Of a stretch of DNA of 30,888 nt, positions 18,666-29,880 are shown in pieces. The stretch lies in contig CAJVPJ010000283.1 in NCBI GenBank assembly GCA_910592205.1, forward strand, positions 1-30,888. The letters run 5' to 3'. This DNA comes from Paraglomus occultum (Eukaryota; Glomeromycota; Glomeromycetes; Paraglomerales; Paraglomeraceae). Under the pieces are notes generated by a model. The model did not search any database, was not told where the DNA came from, and saw only the letters and a list, made by a program, of their open reading frames with translations. Made by a program: the position numbers and the translations under genes. Each line of letters begins with the position of its first letter. Positions within the stretch are counted from its first letter, which is position 1.

Positions 18666-21033
18666 ATGTCAGAGGCGATTGACGGCTTAATTCAATCATC
18701 CTTAACAAGTGATCATAAACTCGAATGGATTCCTAACACGCAGATTGGCGACGTAAATTCAAGCCCAATTGACTTTATTCGTTACGCTGTTCGAAAGGAA
18801 ACGAATAGTCATAAAAACCAGCTAATGTTGCTACTACTTGGAAGCGAAGAAATATGTACACCGACCTATGTGAATGAATTGGCTAGAAGATACTCGCTTC
18901 CGACTCACAAGTACAAAGATGATGACAATAACTTTAAAAGACATTCCGTATGGCTTGAGAATCGCAACAAACTGATAGAGGGGTTTACCAAGTATAATAA
19001 CAACTATTACATGGTTGCTGATAAACTCTTTTACCATTGTTACTCTCGATATGGATTTTGTACTGCATGCGGAATACTCCGATGTAGTCCTGTATGGTGC
19101 ATCTGTGGTCATATGCAATTATCCGATGAGTGGACTAGCAACAACAAGCAACTCGACGAGTTAATTGAGAATCTCAATTACAAACAAACTCACCAAACGA
19201 TGCTTATTTAGAATGGATTTCATTTGACTGCATTTATGATAGGGGATATGGGGCTGAGCGTGGATTCTTGTATGGTTTACCTACTTGGGAGGCTATCAAA
19301 TTGGTTCCACTCAAGATAACGGATAAGATACATGATTCGTATTATGCGGAGGTAGACGATTTCTTTATGTGTCATGTTTGCTGAATAGTTTAAATAATTA
19401 TTGATTTATTAATATGTATAATTGCACCACTAGCTATGTGATAAGCATTCTGATATTCTTACCACAGATGTTTGGATTAGCATCGGATTCACATACTGGC
19501 GAAAGAAGTATTTTTTAATAAAGCAGCTCGCAGAGACTGCATTATGTCTGGCATGTACACGCAAGTTAGAGTCTAAGATAAAGCTATTCTGTTTCCAATG
19601 TAAAGCGCCGAGACCGCTCGATTGGACCACGGGAGACAGGTCATTGGATTTATTTATTATGAAATCATGGAAGAATACGAGTACCGAAAATGATGTATAT
19701 ATACAATGGATTGAATATTCGCTATTGAGAAACATACGAAACATGACATCATTACGCCATGGATGCACATATACAGCAGATTGGATGGCGGATGAATTGA
19801 CACATGTTAATGTGGCACTCAAAAAGTTAGTAAATGTACAAAGCGATCAGTCGTTTGATTTTCATCAGGTAAATTATTTCACTTCATGCAGATTGTATGT
19901 TGCGTATTTAAAACAGATTAATTAATTTATTTATTTGCTCAAACAGCTAATTAAAGAGTACCCAGAAACATTAACACCGGATAATATTTGGGTAATTGGG
20001 ATCACTCGGAAGCCATATACTCAGGAATGCTATTTAGTGTTCTACCGCAATGTACATGCAATAGTGGATAGGTTTACAGGACCTGGCAATCCTGTCGAGT
20101 ACTTGCCGTATAACAGCATTTCCGAAATCGAAGAAATTGGGTCCGGTAGCCATGGAACAGTTTATACTGCCAAATATGGTAATATGAATAGGCGGGCAAC
20201 CGTTGTACTCAAACGGTTTAAGAGTTTTGATGAAATGATGAATTTATTTATACATGAGGTAAGCAAAGAACTGGTAAATGATATTGGTTTGACACACCGT
20301 ATTTATTTCTATTTAACAGTTTAGTAATCATGTCAAGTGCATGCACACTAGTTTCCTTAAAATTTATGGAGTCACACAACGCCCAGGAACAGAAGAGTAC
20401 ATGATTGTTATGCAATATGCTAACAATGGTAGTCTTTTGTCTTATTTGAATCGGAATATTAACAAATTGACGTGGACGGATAAATTGCATCATTTGGAGA
20501 ATATTGCACTTTATCTGAGAAATATTCATGAAATGGGGTTAGTGCATTGCGATCTTCACGGCGGAAACATTGTTATGCACAAAAGGAATAATGTGATAGA
20601 AGCGTTAATATGCGATCTCGGCCTTTCACGATCAGTGAATTCACTCAAGTCAAATGCAAACATCGAAGGCGTTTTACCATTTATTGCGCCGGAAGTTTTT
20701 CGTACTCGCAAATTTACTCAGAAATCAGATGTCTATTCTTTTGGTATCATTATGTATTTGGTTGCTACTGGTGAACCACCTTTTAGAGATAGACAGCTTG
20801 ATGAAGATTTAATATATGATATTATGAATGGACTGCGACCATCGATGCCTGATTCTGCACCAAAGAAGTACAAGGAACTTGCCGAGCAATGTTGTGATGC
20901 TGATCCTGATAAGCGTCCAGGGGCACTTTATCGAAATATTTACGAACTGGCCAGAGAGGTGTCAGTGTTAGTGTGCAGGGACAATTCTGATAAAATCATA
21001 TGGAATGGCGTTTACCATAAGCAACATAAGTAA
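18666..21033 (+). pseudogene. Kinase-like copy 2: TKL-type kinase with duplicated Cys modules, one frame break
   Basis: Exons are 18666-19351, 19434-19868, 19947-20258 and 20320-21033, with phase-0 GT-AG introns of 82, 78 and 61 nt at the same places as in copy 1. About 715 residues would result but for one missing base near 19174-19176, after L-D-E-L-I-E-N-L. The N-terminal 350 residues hold two modules: G-F-T...Y-Y, a CxxC pair, W-T-S/T, L-D-x-x-I, then E/Q-W-I. Exon 3 opens with a third I-G-I-T...Y-L-V-F-Y strand pair and runs into the N-lobe. Kinase landmarks are intact: G-S-G-S-H-G-T-V (about 20140-20163), beta-3 Lys (20211-20213), H-C-D-L-H-G-G-N with catalytic Asp at 20551, D-L-G (20614-20622), then A-P-E and S-D-V-Y-S-F-G. 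The kinase lobes look functional. The lone frame break could be real or an assembly error, so this may be an active Ser/Thr or dual-specificity kinase gene. Confidence 0.85.
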
Positions 21034-21132
21034 ATATTCTAGTACATTCTAACTTATCGTGGTCAGCATTTTAATTGGGGTTTGGGAAAGCGATTAATCT
21101 ATTACGTAAGTTCGGCCGACACGAGGTGCAAC

Positions 21133-21179
21133 CTAATTTAGCTCCACATACAAGTATTTTCTACTCGTATCTAAATTAG
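21133..21179 (+). other. Long hairpin downstream of kinase-like copy 2
   Basis: CTAATTTAG (21133-21141) plus ATACAAGTA (21148-21156) pair with TACTCGTAT (21162-21170) plus CTAAATTAG (21171-21179). This gives 18 positions with one mismatch, a 6-nt bulge and a 5-nt loop. It starts 100 nt after the stop and could lie in the 3' untranslated region. Confidence 0.5.
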
Positions 21180-21657
21180 AGTATTTACGATGAGCGTTCG
21201 GATGTCATTCTATCGCAAAGTCAAAGAGGAATAACCAGCCTATTATTTAATGGGCAATCTTCGATTTAGTTTTTCGACTAATCGGGTATTCCTATAACTA
21301 ACCAATTAAACAATAACTAATCAACTTACGTACTATTATTAAGTGACCCGTTTATGTTGGCCGACAGTTTTTGTGAGGACGTTTGGGTGTTTAGAGTCAA
21401 AGAATTAATGTTTCAAGCGATGAAGAAAAAATACATTATTTTTTTATCCGGATTATTATTTAAAGTAGTCAGACACGCACGCTGTTTCGATGTGTCTTTT
21501 CTTGGGAGACGTCTCGAAACATGAGATGCTTTTCTAATATTTTAAGAATTAATTAAATTTAAATATTAATTATGGCTTGCTTGTGCGGTCACGGAAAATA
21601 AAAGGCGTTTTGCGCCCGTCTCGAATTTTAGGTGTGCTTGATTGCGTTTATCATGTA

Positions 21658-22163
21658 CAGTGTGTCTCAAAAGTAATTGTGGTTTATAGAATAACCATTA
21701 GTTTATTAATAAATTTAGACACGCGTTGTTTACGTGTCTTGTTTTGTTATTTTCGTATAAAACACCTGCGCTAACTGTAAACAAACTTTACGTTTAAACT
21801 TTTAATAGTTTTGATTTTGAATTAATTTTGCAATATGGTAAATTCTCGACTTGAAACCCAACGTTAGACCATACTACATTTCTGGCAGAATAACATCCAA
21901 TCTCCCAAAGATATTCACCGTAAAACTGGAATTCCTATTCGAACCATTGAATATGAGTTAATAGGTTGATTTTTTTTTTGACGGAATTAATTTCCAATGT
22001 CTATCGGTCGGGGAATTCTCACTACACTAAACGTGTTTATATAGAATTAACAATAATATTATGTCAAAATTCTGACAAAGATGGCAAGTTCGTTCTATCC
22101 AACGCTGATAAAAAAAGGGTTTGCTCTTTTACCAGTACGTTTTTACCAGAGAGAATAAACTAA
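21658..22163 (+). mobile_element. Truncated Tc1/mariner-type transposon remnant
   Basis: A TA at 21656-21657 precedes CAGTGTGTCTCAAAAGTAAT, an end sequence like that of the 14970 foldback element. From the ATG at 21835 the frame gives M-V-N-S-R-L-E-T-Q-R-stop, then T-I-L-H-F-W-Q-N-N-I-Q-S-P-K-D-I-H-R-K-T. G-I-P-I-R-T-I-E-Y follows. This is a helix-turn-helix of the kind that opens Tc1-like transposases. No DDE/D part and no right-hand end were found; a 65-codon frame at 21966-22163 may be an eroded continuation. The right boundary is approximate. Confidence 0.55.
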
Positions 22164-22199
22164 AATAAATTTATAACTTAACACAACACAAATGTTATT

Positions 22200-25100
22200 A
22201 GAGCAGAGCATTCGAAAGGCAAAGAAGATAAATAATGCTTGATTAGAAACCATGACTGCTTTGATAACTGTCGATTATTTAAGTAAACTAATTTGATAGC
22301 ACAAATTCCGTAGCTGTATGTATTATGTTATTATGCTCTTTACTATTCAGTGTGTATAGCAGTTGAAGATACAACTATTTGCTTTGCTCTTTCTAACACA
22401 ATGTTTTTAACCTATGTTATTATCAACGATTATGAATACTCCCATTACTAGACTACAAGTGCCTTTGCTTGCTTAGAAATTTAAACAATTTGTTATAACT
22501 ACATCTCTAGTACGAGCCAACTGCATTATCAATACCATGTAACACACTTTATTCGAAAAGCATTCGTGTAGAAATATAATATCAATAAATTTATAGATAG
22601 TTTATTCAGCAAAGTAGTACGATAATACGAAACGTTCATTCAGCAATACAAAAGTTTGTTCAGCACGACAGTACAAATTATTCGACTTAAATGAGATTAC
22701 ACAACGAAAAAGGAAAACAAAATTTTTATTACGGCATTGGCGTCACATATTTTTGTATGCATAAAGTGGATGCTTTAGTGCACTACAAAATGAAATCAAG
22801 TTAAAATTTAGTAAAATAACCGCACAGCCGCACTGCCTTATAGCTGTGCAGCTGCAATTATGAAAAGCTGTAAATTATTCTTACTCCTTTTTGTCCATAT
22901 TTTTACTTGTAATGTAGCCATATTTTGATAAGTTTTGGTACCATATTTGAATAAATAATCTTCTCTCGACCTTGGCGGCAAATTAGCACCTTTAAGAGCA
23001 GATATAACAACGGTAAGTTACATTGTTAACTTATAGACAAGAAATCGGGAAACATTTAATCCAAGTTATTACCGCCAAGACAAAGACAACAACCGGTGTA
23101 TTATTTTACATGAGAAAGTGTTTACGAGGAAAGTGAGGAGATTTATATAATGTTTAAATTGACACAGTGTGAATACTATTATAAAAAATAAATTGCTTGC
23201 TATTGTTTCTATTTAAATTATACAACCGCTACAGATACGTATGCTGTATGTTATCACATCCCTTATCTGTTCCGTATTCCATAAAATGTAATTGTGGTCA
23301 ATGGACTTTCCATTTAATTCAATAGAGAATGGTCAGTATGCAATGAAGTAAGCGTTTTAAAATGGAGTGTTAGTATATAATTATAAATAGCCAAACAAGG
23401 ATTTTTATGATACTTTTTTTTTGTATTTACCATACCATAACAGTCCATATCTGCATATCGAATAGACAATACATGTATATATAATACACACTCAAATTTA
23501 TTATAAGCACTTTGTGTATTAACATCTTTTAGAACTGTACCCCAAACTATTAAAAATTCTTATTCAGAAAAAAAAGGCCATTTTTTCTTCTCTTTTATAT
23601 TACATAGAGTTAACGTAAATGAGTTGTGTTGTATAATCTACAACGAAATAAACAAATATATTACAACTATTGGACTAACGTCTGCCATTATAGTCTATAA
23701 ATTACTCGGCCAAATTTTTGCGTATGGAGACGAGCATTATAGACATAAATTAATTAACTATGACAATAAGCTCTGTTTTATATAGTATAATCGTTACCTG
23801 TCGTCTTTTAAGCCAACTATTCATCAATCATACTTTACTCCGTATTATGTAATGCTGGCCAAAGATTAGATAATTTTGTGAAAGTAATGATAAAAATAAT
23901 AAACAACGATCTTAAATTACTGCACATAAATTGTCTAGTTCTATTCTGCTCGTTTTTCACCGACAACCAGATTATTCAATGGAAATGCTGTGTGTGTTCT
24001 ACTAACACGGAGTTCAAGGATCAAACGTCCGCTCTCCATACTTTATTTGGACAAAATTATTGTGCCAACGTGCAGCCAAACTAGTCCTAATTTAAGTAAC
24101 TTTTGAGATACCGCTATCAATATTCACTATGGATGATGACTGTGTACACATAATCATACGGAATTCGCTAGAATCTCGTTCAGTTACGGAATTCCATCTT
24201 TTCATTCTATTTTGCTTAGTCATCTTTATTTACTCCTATACTGAAATCTCACAACACAGCTATTTGCTAACTGGATTATCTGACAATGGCAATTGCGTGT
24301 GTAGTATATAACGAGCACTTAAAGTAAAATGATACCCTACATAAATACCTGTTAGTTACTTATTGGCTAGATGCAGGAACCAGGCTCTCATAGAATAAAC
24401 GTTTCAAGTTAGGCTTGTCATTTCATTGTTCTTATTCCGCATCGCGCATGACATGAAGATTAACGCCCATTCAACATCGCAGACAAGAAAGGTATATCCA
24501 ACGGAACTATGTTTGGGAAGGAGTGTTCCACCAACCGTAGTACAGATAACAGAACTTTATTTTTACGACGGTTAATGACACCAATGTCTAACGATGGTTG
24601 GCTGATAAGAGTATCGTCATCTTGTTGAGGCTTAGCAATACTATGTTTGGCTATTGTTGTGAAACATACCCGTGTGATTTTCTCAAAATACTTTTACCAG
24701 CATACATGTATGTTTGTAATTATTACAGGCTGTTCATTGAACGATGCTTACAGCGCAGCACTGACTAGATAATAGTGGCTTATGGCCAGCATAGCTATTG
24801 TTTGTTGCTTCCAAAACGGAGTTGTATTTCTGCAAGAGTATATTCATTAGAATACTATATACGATAACCGGAGTTTATACACAGATAAGGTAAGTTATTG
24901 AATGGGAATAATGAGTTGCTTACATTCGGTATAGATCGTTTTCAAATATTGCAGTCTACAACATATTAGATTTATATTAACATACTGTATACAATTTAAA
25001 TTAGACAAGCCATTGAAAGTCATCGCCGTATTATACAATATATACGTTAATATAATAGTATTGTATATTTTCATTAACAATGTCAATTACGTCTACCTTT

Positions 25101-25298
25101 GTTAATTCCATTCGAACAGAAACTATACAATGGTGTAATACAAATGTTGATAGAATGCCCGCAGCTATTAACTTCTGCAATAAATAACTGATTGCTCGCT
25201 AGTTTCAATCGCAAAGCACTGCACTGCTTTTTCGAAGAAAGTTCAAATTACTCCAAATATACTTTTCTCTCCTCCAAAAAAGCCCGAATAAATAAACA
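22200..25298. other. Gene-poor AT-rich region
   Basis: No gene is supported with confidence. Short open frames of about 60-68 codons at 23878-24084 (Cys-rich, with K-C-C-V-C-S-T-N-T) and 24129-24311 (one hydrophobic stretch) were examined and left unassigned. An inverted pair CTTGGCGG/CCGCCAAG at 22971 and 23072 brackets a small TAAGTTA/TAACTTA hairpin. Confidence 0.35.
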
Positions 25299-25778
25299 AT
25301 GACTCGACAATTTTTTCTCCTGCTGGCGCTAATATTGCTTTACTTCACGGGGGAGTCGTCACCAGTAAAGGCGGAAGAAGACGAGTGCATTGGCTGTAGT
25401 TGGTTCGTATATGCTAATTTATGCAACATATAGTTTAGTGAAGGGAAAGTACCCATTTCACTTTTGCTAATTATTTTTCAATGCATGCTTTTTCTAGTGG
25501 CCAATTAGTGTCCGAGTCGGCTCTAGTCGACGATGATCCGTTAGATGATCCGTCAGATGATCCGTCAGACGATCCGTCAGATGATTCGTATAGGTGAGAT
25601 ATCATCTGCAAAGTTATGTAACAGTTATATCACTCATTACTTACTGACGATTACATCAAATACCAGTTCTTTGGAATTAGACGAAGACGACGAAGAGTCG
25701 ACGTTCGTTTTTCCTTTTTTACTCATTCTGATTCTTTTGTTGTTGTCTTCTTTTCGTATTGTTATAATAATAATATAG
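25299..25778 (+). CDS. Small secreted or membrane-anchored acidic protein with DDPS repeats
   Basis: Three exons are proposed: 25299-25402, 25498-25593 and 25667-25778. They sum to 312 nt (103 residues plus stop) with phase-2 introns of 95 and 73 nt. The ATG (context AACAATG) opens M-T-R-Q-F-F-L-L-L-A-L-I-L-L-Y-F, a clear signal peptide. Then come an acidic Cys-containing stretch (E-E-D-E-C-I-G-C), a D-D-P-S array (four to five units encoded by GATGATCCGTCA-like 12-mers), E-L-D-E-D-D-E-E-S, and a C-terminal hydrophobic segment of about 25 residues reaching the end. That layout fits a GPI-anchored or single-pass surface protein. The second donor (GTGAGA) and both acceptors (TTTTTCTAG, AATACCAG) are good; the first donor (GTTCGT) is atypical, so exon 1's end is less sure. 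No family was recognised. Size, signal peptide and repeats resemble candidate effectors or wall proteins. Confidence 0.6.
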
Positions 25779-26700
25779 GTTTTCCATGTTTGTTTTTCTT
25801 CAAATGTATATTATATCATACAATGAAAAAAATTGCTCGATTGAGATTAAGGTTGACAAATAACAAACTATAAAGCGATAGCCATCTTGCAATTCTTTGA
25901 TTGATCAGCCATGTGTTTGTTTGACATTCATGGGATTTGTATGCGAAAGACGAGAATAAGTTACGGTTTAATTATAACAATGCTCGGCTATTCTTTTATT
26001 CTGTCTGGATAACTGATAACGTAACCTAAAAAAGATTGACAAATGAATGGAATGACAGGCCCCGTAAAAAAGGGGCTTTACTTCCGGAAAAAAAATTATT
26101 ACGTTTAACAAAAGTCTGTTCTGTAGCTCAATAAGCATTTGCTCTTAATGAGTAAGAACAAAGAGTATTCACAGACAACGAATAATAATAATCAATTCCA
26201 AGTTCAGAAACTGAAATAAGGCTTTTAACGAGTCTTTGTCTCAAAACTTATAGATAATGACGTTCGGGAAGAAACACCGAAGAAAATACTATTGTCAAGT
26301 TAATTCTACGATAAATTTTTATTTTAATTCTATAATCGTATGTTCTATATTCGACAATAGAAGCAAGACTATGTCGATTCGAAGATGTGATTGATAACGT
26401 TTTTCTTTAAGTACAAACAACCTAATGCTATTATCTGCGGTGTAAATCATATTTTGCCCCCAAAAACTGTAATATGAATCTACGGAATCGGGGGGAAAAT
26501 CTCATAATATAAACAACCACTATTATTAATTAAGTATCACACAGATTTACGCAAATATGAATTAGGTGTTATATGTTGGTGTTATTAAACTTAAAAATCC
26601 AAGATTATTTTTCCCAACATAAAATGCAATACAAGGTCCGAATTTTGTGTGCACAAATTTCTTATAAAAAGCTGCAGTCCGTTTGCATAGTGGAAAACCA

Positions 26701-26728
26701 GTTGTCCTACTTCGGTAGGGACGACAAC
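26701..26728 (+). other. RNA-like hairpin with a C(UUCG)G tetraloop
   Basis: GTTGTC pairs with GACAAC around an inner CTAC-TTCG-GTAG stem-loop, with GGAC bulged on the 3' side. C(UUCG)G is an exceptionally stable RNA tetraloop. A TATAAAAAG lies about 30 bp upstream (26672-26680), so transcription of a small RNA from about 26700 is conceivable. No known RNA family was recognised. Confidence 0.35.
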
Positions 26729-28463
26729 GTCTCAATCTTTCAATGATAAAATTAACTCAGCAGGAACATCTCGAAAGCAGCAATGTCCAATATGCAATAA
26801 AATCTAAATACTCCGAATACCATGTCTCGCTTTTTACGACCCATTCGTCACTTCGATTTCGTACGTCCAAGGATCCTCGTTCGAACCCTCTTCGTCTCTA
26901 CGCGTACATATCAAACTAACTAGCACACACAAAACTACCAAAATAACATCGGTATGTTACCAACCAGTGTAAATAAATTACACACGTTATCTAAATACTT
27001 AATATTTGCTTTCTATCTTGTACATAGCTTTCTCGCAAACTCTCTCATCGATGGTATTAGCACAATACCGTAAATCTTCCAACCGGCTAGCCGTCAATTA
27101 TTTGTTTCTAAATATTTCTCTGGGAGAAATTTTATTTTTACTTTATTTTATATCTTTGTTTATTACTATTATTATTTAGTTTATTTCAATCAATTTACTG
27201 TATTAATAAAAATTGTCCAAGTGTTATCAGCCGAAAATGAGCAGTCAATAAAGTAAACCACCCCGTATAATATAAATTATCTGATGCATGCAAATGTATG
27301 ATAAGTTTACGTCTTAAGAAACTGTTCCAATATCACTATCGCAATTTTAATAAGCCAGTCACTAGTAACTTGCAGACTTGTGGCGATAATTCAAATATAT
27401 CAAAATCTGTTAAAGATCGCTAACATGTTATACTCGATAGAGATCATGATTGAGTTTGCTTATCTAAACATGGCGTATATTATTATCACAGATTCTAATT
27501 GCAGCGTGGTTGACGTAATAACTAAAAGATACGTGAGCGATATTTAAATTATTAAGCTATTAATCATTACAATTTACAGATAAACTTTCAAAACAAGTGT
27601 TTTTTGACTTTGGAATAATTAACAGTTCAAACCAGACAATAATTTCGGAAAATACGCAATTAGATTATTCCGATAGAGTTAATAATAATCTTATGGGCTC
27701 AGACGGTAGGACATAATTACAATTTAGGTAGTAAACGGACGTCAAACAGATAATATGTGTTCACTTTGTTGTTGGTTAACCAACCAGATAACGAATTATT
27801 TTGGAGCATAAACCTAATTACAAAGGGCAAACGAACAATTTTTATCTATTTCGTAATCCGGTATTTGATTTGACACATTTTCTCACAACTTACGTCATTC
27901 GACTTGCGATAATTGTTTCGCAAATATAGTTTTTATAAAAGGTAGTTATGCATGGCTTTGAAACAATCATGTATGTTACACTATTTCTCATTCACCGCAC
28001 CACGAGTAACCTTATTTTTTACACAAAGTAATCTGCACGGATAAAATTTTGATTCACACACTCAAAAATTAACACTATGAAGTCATGTTAATTAATTCAA
28101 TAATTAATTAATTGTATTGATTGGTCGATTAGTAATAGCGGCCCATCCTGAATACTATTGTTACAGCATGCACATATTGTTAACGTAAACTTAAATTTTG
28201 CATGAAGAAAGAGATCTGCGATAAGCAATTTAAAATAAACAATAATTACAAAGCCAAGAGTGTGCATTCGATTATTCAACACGCATGTTAAAAGAACGTT
28301 TATCGACTACATTTACGTAAACGGTTGTCTGTACGTCAATTGATAATTGCCTTTTATTTGTCTCCTTTAATGATAGTTAATAAGCCGCTGATTGACAATT
28401 CACTTTGTTTATGAGTTGAAAGTTTATACAAATATTTGCATCTTTCTTATAATGAAAAAAGTT

Positions 28464-28510
28464 GGGCTGGTTATTCCCTTTGACCAAAGCATTTGTTTAC
28501 TAACCAGCCC
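28464..28510 (+). other. Perfect 10-bp inverted repeat with nested small hairpin
   Basis: GGGCTGGTTA (28464-28473) pairs with TAACCAGCCC (28501-28510) around a 27-nt loop, which itself contains CTTTG-acc-AAAG. The arms are GC-rich against an AT-rich background. It could be a hairpin RNA, a regulatory site or a transposon relic. Confidence 0.4.
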
Positions 28511-29268
28511 GCGTTGTTTAGATGACTCGCTTTCGGCATTTCCGTTGATTTACACCTAAACTTTTTCTAAACGAAATTTTGTCACACAAAGTACTGCAAT
28601 GCAAGGTTGTATTTCCGCACACACGCAACAATATGATTAAATAATGAACAAAGCAAATCATAAATGCGAGCTTACGCAACTTTGATGGTTTTCATTGGAT
28701 ACAAGTATGAGTGTGGAGCGTGTGTCTAACGTAAGATATCGAAACGCGGAAGAAATCTGTTTGATATTAACGTTATCTCGAAAATTAATCATTAGTCAAA
28801 ATAAATGTGTTTTCTAATAACCAGTATACACTATTGGAATAAAAATGTTATTGAAGGGGCGGATTTCCATACATTGACTTCTGTCGGAATAAATGTTCTT
28901 TTCCTTTAGGCATCAATAGAAGTCTTTATTTGCTACACACGTAGCACACCCCCATATAAACATTAAAATAACCAGTAATTTTACACGAGAACAATACTAT
29001 CGTGTATAACCTGCGAGCAGTCAGAATAATTAAAGGTTTGTAAATATTACATAATAAGTGAACGAAGATTTAACGGAACTATGAAATAATAAATTTTTTA
29101 CTTGAACTATCTAACGAAGTTTGGTACAAGCCAGAACAATCGATCTCAATCTTCCAATATACTATTATTAGAAATTTAAGGTTTTTACATCGTCGTGTTT
29201 CTTATTATACTGATTGGTTATAAAATTATTGCTATATTGTTTATCCTAGTATATGCTTGTTCTTATTA

Positions 29269-29514
29269 ATGATAATAATGAAGATGCCTGCCGAAAGCGT
29301 CACAGCATCTGTATCAAAAAATATTAAAATTAAAAAATTCATGAACAATACCAATAAAAAACTTGTAAAATTTATATTTACACTTATCTCGATAAAATTG
29401 TATGTGTACGCCATAATAAATAAAGTCAGCCAATTTATTGGATATGCAAACAACAAGAGAATACTTCTGGTACACGTGTCGGAGAAATACGGTACATGTT
29501 ATGTTCAGCTGTAG
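29269..29514 (+). CDS. Small uncharacterised ORF
   Basis: The ATG at 29269 opens a frame of about 81 codons: a short N-terminus with P-A-E-S-V-T-A-S-V-S, a Lys/Asn-rich stretch, a hydrophobic region around I-F-T-L-I-S-I-K-L-Y-V-Y-A-I-I, and a C-terminal part with R-I-L-L-V-H-V-S-E-K-Y-G. The minus strand is also open across part of it. Nothing was recognised, and a chance ORF in AT-rich DNA is quite possible. Confidence 0.2.
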   Translation: MIIMKMPAESVTASVSKNIKIKKFMNNTNKKLVKFIFTLISIKLYVYAIINKVSQFIGYANNKRILLVHVSEKYGTCYVQL

Positions 29515-29765
29515 TACTCAAGACGGCTGGTCTATGCCAACCATACTATAAAAAATTGCAAATTTTGTTGCCAAACTCTTTTTGTCATAAAATAATTAAT
29601 TTACTAGCATATAAAAGCATTGTAAAATATTCAGTAACAAGTTCGATTCTTGAAGTCTTATCTGTTGTTGATGCAATATAATATTAATTCCAACACCCTT
29701 ATTTAATTTTTTTAGCATCTTTTGTTATACAAGTTTATACTTTGATAAGTGTTGTGTCTGTTTCG

Positions 29766-29880
29766 GGACCTGTCTTATATCTCAGTTCAAAACCCAGTCA
29801 CTCAGTCCATAACCCAGTTCTGAACCCAGACATTCAAGTCCAGAACTCGGTTGTCTCAGTCCAGAACTGAGACACGTCCC
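29766..29880 (+). repeat. Degenerate short-repeat block built from CAGTTCTGGACTGAG-like units
   Basis: On the minus strand the block reads as repeated GTTCTGGACTGAG-like units (for example GTTCTGGACTGAGACAACC then GAGTTCTGGACTTGAATG) at uneven 17-33-bp spacing. The outer edges form a broken inverted repeat, GGGAC...CTCAG against CTGAG...GTCCC, and CTCAGT-ccaga-ACTGAG is a short perfect hairpin within it. Confidence 0.5.

Larger units (their letters stand above)
25779..29256. other. Gene-poor AT-rich region with hairpins
   Basis: No coding frame was supported. The notable structures are the hairpins at 26701-26728 and 28464-28510, listed separately, and a short GGCCCC/GGGGCT hairpin at about 26058-26079. 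Confidence 0.4.

Noticed and set aside
19100-19230. A short intron explaining the frame change in exon 1 of kinase-like copy 2
   Set aside because: The sequence aligns base for base with copy 1 apart from one missing nucleotide, so nothing is inserted that could be spliced out.
23878-24311. Two small Cys- or hydrophobic-rich ORFs as genes
   Set aside because: They are about 60 codons each, one lacks a good ATG, and no splice-supported extension or domain is visible.
24895-25086. Minus-strand 63-codon hydrophobic ORF
   Set aside because: Composition follows the local AT richness and no features support translation.
26870-26905. tRNA-like GTTCGAACC sequence
   Set aside because: The flanking five bases on each side do not pair as a T-arm stem, and no acceptor, D or anticodon arm was found.
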